22,158 bases of DNA from contig JBKHYJ010000001.1 in NCBI GenBank assembly GCA_046565505.1, positions 1 to 22,158 of the forward strand. The letters are read 5' to 3'. Position numbers and translations under genes: made by a program. A model generated the notes under the pieces. That model did no database searches. It had not been told where the DNA came from and saw only the letters and a list, made by a program, of their open reading frames with translations. The first letter of the stretch is position 1, and every line of letters starts with the position of its first letter. Positions 15,721-22,158 of this stretch are shown piece after piece. Origin of the DNA: JBKHYJ01 sp046565505. Lineage in GTDB: Bacteria > Acidobacteriota > Blastocatellia > UBA7656.

Positions 15721-17532
15721 CTATATCAATCCTACGCACCTCAACATCTCCGTGAATCTCGGGTCGGAGTGAAGAGGGAAGAAGCACGGTTGGACTTTCA
15801 AAAAGACCATGCGGTTCGAGCGCTCGTAGTAGGCCGCCTGTAACATGGCAAACGTTTTGTCTTTATCTTGAAGGCCGAGGTGGACCATAGCCATGGTTAT
15901 CGGCGAGACGTACTGCCGGCCGGCCGCCTCCAACAGCTCTTCCAGGATTCTTTTCGCCTCCGCCACCCTCCCGGACGTTGCCAGCGCGTACCCGAGCGAA
16001 GAGAGCAGGCCGGGCTTGCGGCCCCCGACTTCGACCGCTTTTTCAAACTCAGTTATGGCCTCCTTATTCATCCCCATTTGCAAGTAGGTGTCCCCGAGCG
16101 ACGTGTGGACGAGGACGAAATTGGGGTCTGATTCGAGCGTTCTTTTATACTGCTCGACCGCTTTGTCGAATTGGCCGGAGAAGTAGTAAGGGAACCCGAC
16201 CGTAGTGCTTATGAGCGGAGAGACGGGATCGAGTTCGTGCGCGCGCCTCAATTTAGCCACGGCTTCGTCGAACCGGCCCATGGCCGTCAAAAAAATGCCG
16301 AGGCCTTGGTACGCCATGGCGTAGGAGGGGTTGAGTTCGATGGCGCGCTTGAACTCCCTCTCGGCACCGTTCCAATCCCAATCGTAGAACATATAGGTGG
16401 TAGCCAGCGAGAGATGAGCTTCCGCCAGGGAGTCGTCTATCTCCAGCGCCTTGTTTGAAGCGGCCTTCATCTGCGGCATCGTTAGGTGCGGCGGCCGGTA
16501 GCCATAAAATTGAAGCGCGTTGTGCGCGTCAGCTATGCCCGTGTAAGCCAGGGCAAAATCGGCTTCTATTTCAATCGCCCGCTCGAAGTGCTTTATGCTC
16601 TTTTCAAATGATTCCTGGGTCCACTTGTTCCACTGGTAACGGCCCTTCAGGTATTCCTGGTACGCCTCGGGGTTGGTGGCCGCGCGTTTCGTCAGCAGCT
16701 CGCCATCGTCCCTGCTTAATTGTTGGGCCAGGGCTTCTGCTACCTGGGATGAGATAAAATCCTGAAGGGCGAACAGGTCCGTGAACTGGCAGTCGAATTT
16801 TTCGGCCCACAGCGCCGCGCCGCTATCCACTTTCAGGAGCTGTACTGTCACCCGGATCTTTTCGCCGACCTGCTGCATCTTGCCTTCGAGCACCAGGTCC
16901 ACTTTCAGATCGCGGCCGAGGCTTATCGTCTCCTGCGAGAAGTTGTTGTATTTGAGGACAGCGCTCGTCGGGCGCACGATGATGCTCCTTAAATTGCTCA
17001 GCATCGTTATAAGGGCGTCGGCCATACCCAGGCCGAAAAACTCGTCAGAACCGTCGAAGCTCAGCGATTTGAACGGGAGCACTGCGATAGACCTCAGATC
17101 GGGGTCGGGGAGAGGGGTTTCCGCCCCGGTCTGTTGCCGAGTCCTGTTCGTCAGCACGTTGACCTTCGCGGCGAACCGATAGCCCCGCCTGGGAACAGTC
17201 TCTATGTACTGATGCGCCTCGGAGGGTTCGCCGAGGATTTTGCGCAGCGTGAAAATGTTCTGGGCCAGGGTGGCTTCTTCGACGAAGCTGTCGGGCCACA
17301 CCTTCTGCATCAAAATCCCTTTGTCGAGGACACGGCCGCTGTTTTGGACCAACACGCGCAAGGTCTCGAACGACTTGGGGGTCAGCGGAACTGGCTTGCC
17401 GTTGCGCAGAAGGAGCCGCTCGGCCGAGTCTAATTGATATGGGCCGAATTCATAAATGTAATTTACCTCATCGATTATGGAAGGTTTTTCAGACACGGCT
17501 TCAGACGACCAGCCTTGATGGTATTTTGTCAT
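15721..17532 (-). CDS. CadC/OmpR-type winged-helix regulator with TolB/FlgO-like domain and TPR repeats
   Basis: 603 residues on the minus strand. ATG at 17532 has GGGAGAG 7 nt upstream (plus-strand 17540-17546); a GTG at 17553 would add 7 residues but has no good site. Residues about 27-123 are an OmpR/PhoB-type winged helix (FGPYQLDSAERLLLRNGKPV, LTPKSFETLRVLVQNSGRVL, ETVPRRGYRFAAKV). Residues about 145-250 resemble the TolB/FlgO-like domain found in such regulators (RSIAVLPFKSLS, GLGMADALITMLSNL). From about 285 to 590 there are tandem TPRs (AYQEYLKGRYQWNKW, FALAYTGIADAHNAL, AMAYQGLGIFLTAMGRFDEA). No hydrophobic span lies between the DNA-binding domain and the rest, so it should be cytosolic, unlike membrane CadC. 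It has no receiver domain, so it is not a classical response regulator. Lying between two biosynthetic operons, it is a plausible cluster regulator; target and signal are unknown. Confidence 0.9.
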   Translation of the reverse strand: MTKYHQGWSSEAVSEKPSIIDEVNYIYEFGPYQLDSAERLLLRNGKPVPLTPKSFETLRVLVQNSGRVLDKGILMQKVWPDSFVEEATLAQNIFTLRKILGEPSEAHQYIETVPRRGYRFAAKVNVLTNRTRQQTGAETPLPDPDLRSIAVLPFKSLSFDGSDEFFGLGMADALITMLSNLRSIIVRPTSAVLKYNNFSQETISLGRDLKVDLVLEGKMQQVGEKIRVTVQLLKVDSGAALWAEKFDCQFTDLFALQDFISSQVAEALAQQLSRDDGELLTKRAATNPEAYQEYLKGRYQWNKWTQESFEKSIKHFERAIEIEADFALAYTGIADAHNALQFYGYRPPHLTMPQMKAASNKALEIDDSLAEAHLSLATTYMFYDWDWNGAEREFKRAIELNPSYAMAYQGLGIFLTAMGRFDEAVAKLRRAHELDPVSPLISTTVGFPYYFSGQFDKAVEQYKRTLESDPNFVLVHTSLGDTYLQMGMNKEAITEFEKAVEVGGRKPGLLSSLGYALATSGRVAEAKRILEELLEAAGRQYVSPITMAMVHLGLQDKDKTFAMLQAAYYERSNRMVFLKVQPCFFPLHSDPRFTEMLRCVGLI

Positions 17533-17539
17533 CTTTCGA

Positions 17540-17546
17540 CTCTCCC
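17540..17546 (-). promoter_or_regulatory. Ribosome binding site that decides the regulator start
   Basis: On the minus strand GGGAGAG lies 7 nt before the ATG at 17532. The in-frame GTG at 17553 is preceded by pyrimidine-rich sequence, so the ATG is preferred. Confidence 0.6.
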
Positions 17547-17583
17547 AGTCCACTATGAGAGGGGCGGCTCCCAGAGTCTTTAG

Positions 17584-17602
17584 AGAGCGATGTAATCGCT
17601 CT
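17584..17602. repeat. 8-bp perfect inverted repeat in the regulator leader
   Basis: AGAGCGAT (17584-17591), 3-nt spacer GTA, then ATCGCTCT (17595-17602). It lies between the candidate promoter and the start codon of the regulator, about 50 nt before the ATG. It could be an operator for autoregulation or a tight hairpin in the 5' UTR. Confidence 0.5.
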
Positions 17603-17686
17603 TCCTCCGAAAATCTCTTTTCGTTAATGTGCTTTAATTGTGATTATAGGAGCCTTCTTTCGGCCGCTCCCCATGAACACGAAAGT

Positions 17687-17715
17687 ATTCTAAAACATAG
17701 TCATACAGATTACAA
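17687..17715 (-). promoter_or_regulatory. Candidate sigma-70-type promoter for the regulator gene
   Basis: Read on the minus strand: TTGTAA (17710-17715), a 17-nt spacer, and TAGAAT (17687-17692). Four of six and five of six bases match the consensus, at the optimal spacing. It lies about 155 nt upstream of the start codon. A second perfect TATAAT on the same strand (17643-17648) lacks a -35 partner. Confidence 0.42.
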
Positions 17716-17857
17716 ACTAAAGAATGCCTCGTCGGGGGCGGCTTGCAAAGTCGCTCGCACATAGTCGATCACGCAGAAAAAGCCTCTTTCAAGGCTCGTC
17801 CTTGCTAGACCAAACGTCCGCCGGGGCGAGTAAGTTGCCTCCGTCCGTACCGGTTTC

Positions 17858-17905
17858 AAAAATTCTTCAAAGAATTTTAAAAAGAATTTTGAGTCAAATT
17901 TTAAA
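17858..17905. repeat. Four phased AT-rich 12-bp repeats (possible operator or bent DNA)
   Basis: Units start every 12 nt: AAAAATTCTTCA (17858), AAGAATTTTAAA (17870), AAGAATTTTGAG (17882), TCAAATTTTAAA (17894). The first two also form a perfect inverted repeat, AAAATTCTT (17859-17867) with AAGAATTTT (17870-17878). Two CTTCTT motifs follow at 17907 and 17918, 11 nt apart. OmpR-family winged helices often bind direct repeats with roughly helical spacing, so the adjacent regulator is a candidate binder; intrinsic DNA bending by phased A/T tracts is the alternative. Confidence 0.5.
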
Positions 17906-18617
17906 GCTTCTTAAAGACTTCTTGGGCGCGTCCTTGTATTGTTTTCGCTGAATCGAGCCGGAGGCATTGAGAGCCCTTTAGCCGGTCGCGCTGTCCGCCA
18001 AATGCAATTGAAAAGAGTTGACCGAGTGATGCAAAAAGGCAGTGCCAGGGCTTACTTACATCAGCCGGACCGATATCAGATTTACCAGGTAGGTTTTGCA
18101 TTTCTGATAGATTCTGCTGGGGGGCCATTATTCGACGCGGCTCAGGCGGTTCGCTGAAAGCGTCCGCTGCCTGGCAAAAGAGCCGGGCCTTCGTGGCATT
18201 CCAGCCCTCGGAAATGTAAACCATACCACACAGACCTAAGGCTATATCGCTGGCGCGAATGGCAGTCGCCTGCCCGGATTCAAAGACACGACCTGAAAAT
18301 ATTATTTGAAGCGATGAGTTACAACCCCTGATAGGCACACATCTGGAATCACGCGCCGAAATCCGAACGAAGTAAGACGCCGAGCCTGGGAAGCCGCGAG
18401 ACTTGCCGCCGGAATCTGTCTGTCGAATCTGATTCTGCCCGGGCATGTGGCTCAAAAAGCAGCGCGGCCGGTTCCTAAAATGCTTTGCGCTATGGCCGGC
18501 GCGACACGCGGCCAGGTAATATAGGCGTTCGATTTCAGGGTGTAGCCGGTCCGCGATGCCTCTGGCTCAGGATTATTTTGGATCGCACCACTCAACACTT
18601 CACCTGTAGGGGAGCAC

Positions 18618-21600
18618 ATGGATAGCATAACAACCAGGTATCCTGTTGGCCTTTCTAGAGAGATTCTAGACTCGTACACGCTCGACGAACTCCTGCGCAT
18701 ACGCGCGCGGGATGAGGCCGATACGCTGGCCTACAGGTTTCTGCCGGACGAAGACTCCGGCGAGGTTAATTTAACCTACGCAGAGTTAGACAGGCAGGCC
18801 AGGGCCGTGGCCGCGAGCCTTCAGGCGATGGGCGCGAGCGGGGGAAGGGCGCTGCTGCTTTACCCTCCGGGGCTCGAATTCGTCGCAGCTTTCTTCGGCT
18901 GCCTGTATGCCGGCGTCGTCGCCGTCCCGGCCTACCCGGCCCGCAACGAAAGGGGCGTGAGTCGCCTCAGGGCCATCGTGAAAGATGCTCAAGCGAGGGT
19001 CGTGCTCACTACTTCGCCCATACTGGCGATGAGCAACCGCCTTTTCGCCCAGGCCTCGGACCTTGCAGGCTTGAGCTGGCTCGCCACGGACGGCATAGCG
19101 GATGAAATAGCCGGGAGCTGGCAACTGCTCCCCACCAGGAACAGCGACCTGGCTTTCCTCCAGTACACGTCAGGCTCCACGGGCAGGCCCAAAGGCGTGA
19201 TGCTCACGCACGGCAATCTGCTGCATAATGCGAGCGTAGTGTACAACGCCGTCGAGCACAACGCGGATGACAGGTATGTTTCCTGGCTGCCGACGTTTCA
19301 CGACATGGGATTTATGGCCGGCGTGCTTGAGCCGCTATACGCGGGAATCCCCGCCATATTGCTTTCGCCCGTCTCCTTCCTCGCGCGCCCATTCCGCTGG
19401 CTGCAAGCGATTTCTCATTACAAAGGTACGACGAGCGGCGGGCCTAATTTCGCCTATGACCTTTGCGCCCGCAAAATCACTGAGGACCAGATCTCGACGC
19501 TCGACCTCAGCAGTTGGACAGTCGCGTTCAACGGCGCGGAGCCGATCCGGGCGGAGACGCTCGATAGATTCGCGAAAACATTCGAGAGGTGCGGCCTGCG
19601 CCGCGAAGTCATTTATCCCTGCTACGGGTTGGCCGAAGCGACATTGATCGTATCCGGCGGTAAAAAGTCCGCCCCGCCCGTGGTGCGCGCCGTGCAGTAC
19701 CGCTCGCTTCAGGAAACGCGCGTGGCGGAAGCCGGGGCCGGCGATGAAGACACGAAATTGATGGTCGGGTGTGGCTCGGCCCTCGGCGGGCAAAGGGTCG
19801 CGATCGTCAACCCTGAGACGTTAATCGAATGCTCGCCGGCAGAGATAGGCGAGATATGGGTGTCGGGCCCGAGCGTGGCGCAGGGGTACTGGAATAATCC
19901 TGAAGAAACGGAGCGCACCTTTTACGCGCGAATCGCCGACACCGGCGAAGGCCCATTCCTGCGCACCGGCGACCTCGGATACTTGCAGGGCGGAGAGTTG
20001 TTCGTCGCGGGCCGCATCAAAGACTTAATAATCATCAGAGGCACTAATCACTACCCGCAGGACATAGAGCTTACAGTCGAGAGGTCCCAGCCCGGCTTCA
20101 AGCCCGGCTGTAACGCCGCTTTTTCGATTGACGTGGCCGGCGAGGAGCGGCTCGTCGTGGTTCAGGAAGTGGACGTCAGAAAGCAGCCTGACGTAAACGC
20201 CGCTCTGGACGCCGTCCGTCAGGTGGTCGCCGAAGAACATGAGCTTCAAGTCCACGCCATTTCGCTGATCCCGCCCGGGACCATCCCGAAGACTTCGAGC
20301 GGGAAGATTCAGCGCCATGCCACCAGAGAAGCATTCCTGAAAGGACGGCTCAACGTTTTGGCGGAGTGGAGAGGCGCTCAACCTTCGCAAGCGGAAATCG
20401 AGGCGCCCTTATTCAGCGGCAAGCCCGAAAGCGTTGAGGAGGTCCAGGAGTGGCTGGCTTCGCAAGTGGCGTCGAAGCTGGGGGTCGGTCGCTCCGCGAT
20501 AGACGCGAGTCAGCCGGTCGCACAATACGGCATAGACTCACTCATAGACATCGAGCTTATTCACAGCATTCAATCGAATTTAGGCGTATCGCTGCCCGTG
20601 TTGACCTTTTTGCAGAGCGCGAGCATCTCCGAAATCGCATCGGTCATTGTGGACCGACTGAAAACGCCTTCCGCCGCGGGCGAGCCGCTCGTCGCCGCGA
20701 AAGAGCCCCAGCGGGAAAGCCCGCTATCATACGGCCAACAGGCGCTATGGTTCTTGCATCAGTTCGCCCCTAACAGCTCGGCTTACAATATCGCCCGGGC
20801 GGTGCGAGTCCCCCGCGAAGTGAACGTCGCCGCGTTGAGGCGAGCGTTTCAAGCCCTGGTTGACCGCCACCCGTCTTTACGCACGACCTTCAAGGCCTCC
20901 GATGAGATGCCCGTCCAACTAGTTCACGACCGATTGGAAGTCAGCTTCAATCAGGAGGACGCTTCCGCCTGGGGCGACGAGGCACTGAACGCGCGCCTGC
21001 TGGAAGAAGCAGGTAAGCCGTTCGACCTCGAAAACGGCCCTGTGTTTAAAGTGAGCATGTTCACACGGTCGGATCGCGAAGGAGTGCTGCTGATTTCGGT
21101 GCATCACATTGTCGCGGACCTCTGGTCCATGGCCGTTCTGTTAAAAGAGTTGAGCGTGCTTTATGGGGCCGAGGAATCTGGCACAGGAGCAGATCTTCCT
21201 GCGCCGGCTCTGACCTACGCCGATTACGTTAAGTGGCAAACGCAGACGCTTGAGGGCGCGCGAGGCGAGGAGCTCTGGGCGTACTGGCGAGAGCAGTTGT
21301 CGGGCAAGCTCCCCGTGCTCGACCTTCCCACGGACCACCCGAGGCCGCCCGTTCAAACGTATGCGAGCTCATCCGAATCGCTCAAGCTCAGCCCGGAGCT
21401 TACAGAAAAATTAAAGGCACTTGGCCGCGACCGCGGGGCCACGCTCTACATGATTTTACTCGCGGCATATCAGGTCCTCTTGTACCGCCACACGGGACAG
21501 GAGGAAGTCCTGATAGGGTCGCCGACGACAGGGCGCGGGCACGCGCAACTGGAAGGGCTGGCCGGCTACTTCGTCAACCCTATTGTGATACGAACCAGTT

Positions 21601-22158
21601 TATCCGGGAGCCAGACGTTCCAGAGCCTTCTGGCGCAGGTGCGACAAACGGTCCTCGGGGCGTTCGAGCACCAGGATTATCCGTTCCTGTTGCTCGCGGA
21701 CCGATTGCAGCCGGACCGCGACCCGAGTCGCTCGCCGTTGTTCCAAACCATGTTCGTATTGCAGAAGGCCCCGCTATTTGCCGACCACCATATGGCCGCG
21801 TTGGCAATCGGGGAGGCCGGAGCGCAAATAAAGCTAGGCTCACTGGTCCTCGAATCTATGAAGTTGGAGCAGCAAGAGGGGCAGTTCGACCTCACACTCA
21901 TGGTTGCCGAGACCGGGTCAGGATTAACGGCCTCCTTCCAGTACAACTCGGACATATTCGAGGCGGAAACGATTCGGGATATGGCGTCGCACTTTGCTAA
22001 TTTGCTTGAAGCGATAGCGAGTGCTCCAGAGGAGAAGGTGGCGAGGGTGAGGATGATGACGGAAGCCGAACTCCGCCGCATACTCGTCGATTGGAACGAC
22101 ACCGCCGCCGACTTCCCGCGCCACCTCTGCCTCCACGACCTGTTCGAGCGCCAGGCAG
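18618..22158 (+). CDS. Lipo-initiating NRPS: fatty acyl-AMP ligase-ACP-C-(A), 3' truncated
   Basis: Open from ATG at 18618 (AGGGGAG just upstream) to the window edge, 1180 residues. Residues about 25-590 form a fatty acyl-AMP ligase: FLQYTSGSTGRPKGVMLTHG (Tyr183), SWLPTFHDMGFMAGVLEPLY, GGPNFAYDLCARKI, FNGAEPI, CYGLAEATLIVSGG, LRTGDLGYL and GRIKDLIIIRGTNHYPQDIE are typical of FAALs. An ACP follows with YGIDSL (Ser641). A condensation domain spans about 700-1140 (PLSYGQQALWFLHQFAPNSS, HHIVADLWS with His829 and Asp834) and should act as a starter C domain. After the linker LRRILVDWND the sequence LCLHDLFERQA is the very start of an A domain. The protein should activate a fatty acid as acyl-AMP, load it on the ACP and join it to the first amino acid. 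There is no N-terminal docking domain, as expected for an initiating protein. It may start a separate lipopeptide or feed the operon to the left. Confidence 0.93.
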   Translation, partial: MDSITTRYPVGLSREILDSYTLDELLRIRARDEADTLAYRFLPDEDSGEVNLTYAELDRQARAVAASLQAMGASGGRALLLYPPGLEFVAAFFGCLYAGVVAVPAYPARNERGVSRLRAIVKDAQARVVLTTSPILAMSNRLFAQASDLAGLSWLATDGIADEIAGSWQLLPTRNSDLAFLQYTSGSTGRPKGVMLTHGNLLHNASVVYNAVEHNADDRYVSWLPTFHDMGFMAGVLEPLYAGIPAILLSPVSFLARPFRWLQAISHYKGTTSGGPNFAYDLCARKITEDQISTLDLSSWTVAFNGAEPIRAETLDRFAKTFERCGLRREVIYPCYGLAEATLIVSGGKKSAPPVVRAVQYRSLQETRVAEAGAGDEDTKLMVGCGSALGGQRVAIVNPETLIECSPAEIGEIWVSGPSVAQGYWNNPEETERTFYARIADTGEGPFLRTGDLGYLQGGELFVAGRIKDLIIIRGTNHYPQDIELTVERSQPGFKPGCNAAFSIDVAGEERLVVVQEVDVRKQPDVNAALDAVRQVVAEEHELQVHAISLIPPGTIPKTSSGKIQRHATREAFLKGRLNVLAEWRGAQPSQAEIEAPLFSGKPESVEEVQEWLASQVASKLGVGRSAIDASQPVAQYGIDSLIDIELIHSIQSNLGVSLPVLTFLQSASISEIASVIVDRLKTPSAAGEPLVAAKEPQRESPLSYGQQALWFLHQFAPNSSAYNIARAVRVPREVNVAALRRAFQALVDRHPSLRTTFKASDEMPVQLVHDRLEVSFNQEDASAWGDEALNARLLEEAGKPFDLENGPVFKVSMFTRSDREGVLLISVHHIVADLWSMAVLLKELSVLYGAEESGTGADLPAPALTYADYVKWQTQTLEGARGEELWAYWREQLSGKLPVLDLPTDHPRPPVQTYASSSESLKLSPELTEKLKALGRDRGATLYMILLAAYQVLLYRHTGQEEVLIGSPTTGRGHAQLEGLAGYFVNPIVIRTSLSGSQTFQSLLAQVRQTVLGAFEHQDYPFLLLADRLQPDRDPSRSPLFQTMFVLQKAPLFADHHMAALAIGEAGAQIKLGSLVLESMKLEQQEGQFDLTLMVAETGSGLTASFQYNSDIFEAETIRDMASHFANLLEAIASAPEEKVARVRMMTEAELRRILVDWNDTAADFPRHLCLHDLFERQA

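Larger units (their letters stand above)
17554..18617. promoter_or_regulatory. 1.06-kb intergenic region between divergent regulator and FAAL-NRPS genes
   Basis: I see no gene I can support. The part next to the regulator holds an 8-bp inverted repeat and a candidate minus-strand promoter; the middle has phased AT-rich 12-bp repeats. From about 17930 to 18450 nothing is recognisable except a minus-strand open frame (17901-18455) with no family resemblance. Near the FAAL gene a stem-loop (TGGCC at 18493-18497 with GGCCA at 18510-18514) is visible. I could not find a convincing plus-strand promoter for the FAAL-NRPS gene. Confidence 0.5.

Noticed and set aside
17901..18455. Minus-strand open frame of 184 aa in the intergenic region
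   Set aside because: It is long enough to notice and not overlapped by a gene, but its sequence resembles no family I know, has scattered Cys/Pro/Ser composition, no clear ribosome binding site, and its end runs into the AT-rich repeats. It could be a decayed gene; I do not call it.
1..22158. CRISPR arrays, tRNA or rRNA genes, transposases, attachment sites
   Set aside because: I looked for direct-repeat arrays, tRNA-like stems, rRNA-like stretches and transposase motifs and saw none; the only ordered repeats are the short phased units at 17858-17905.

Overview
The window is a piece of a biosynthetic gene cluster for a hybrid polyketide / non-ribosomal peptide carrying a thiazole, plus the start of a second, fatty-acyl-initiated NRPS. 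The DNA is GC-rich. The combination of a specialised NusG (RfaH/UpxY/LoaP-like) in front of a megasynthase operon, and a cytosolic CadC-type winged-helix regulator fused to a TolB/FlgO-like domain and TPRs, suggests an Acidobacteriota-like soil bacterium. That host call is an inference; the window has no rRNA or housekeeping marker.

Layout. Positions 2-484 (+) hold the 3' part of the specialised NusG. A gene-poor leader of about 780 nt follows, with a perfect 10-bp inverted repeat just behind the NusG gene. The core operon (+) then runs with two 4-nt ATGA overlaps: a fully reducing type I PKS module (KS-AT-DH-ER-KR-ACP, 1262-7951), an NRPS module (docking-Cy-A-PCP-Ox, 7948-12141) and a second NRPS module (docking-C-A-PCP, 12138-15629). 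A GC-rich stem-loop at 15659-15706 separates this operon from a convergent regulator gene on the minus strand (15721-17532). A 1.1-kb intergenic region with phased AT-rich 12-bp repeats, an 8-bp inverted repeat and a candidate promoter lies between the regulator and a divergent gene at 18618. That gene encodes a fatty acyl-AMP ligase-ACP-condensation protein and runs off the right edge just as its adenylation domain begins.

How the genes work together (inference from domain order and motifs). The PKS extends an acyl chain of unknown origin with what looks like methylmalonyl-CoA and reduces it fully. The next protein activates cysteine (pocket code DLYNLSLIWK, the known Cys signature), condenses and cyclises it to a thiazoline, and oxidises this to a thiazole with its C-terminal flavin oxidase domain. 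The third protein adds one more amino acid through an A domain with a proline-like framework but an unusual pocket (DAHIITHVVK). No thioesterase, reductase or epimerase is seen, so release and loading must lie elsewhere. The FAAL-led NRPS could start the same assembly line or a separate lipopeptide. The NusG paralogue probably helps polymerase through the long leader and the 14-kb operon, and the winged-helix/TPR protein is a plausible cluster regulator.
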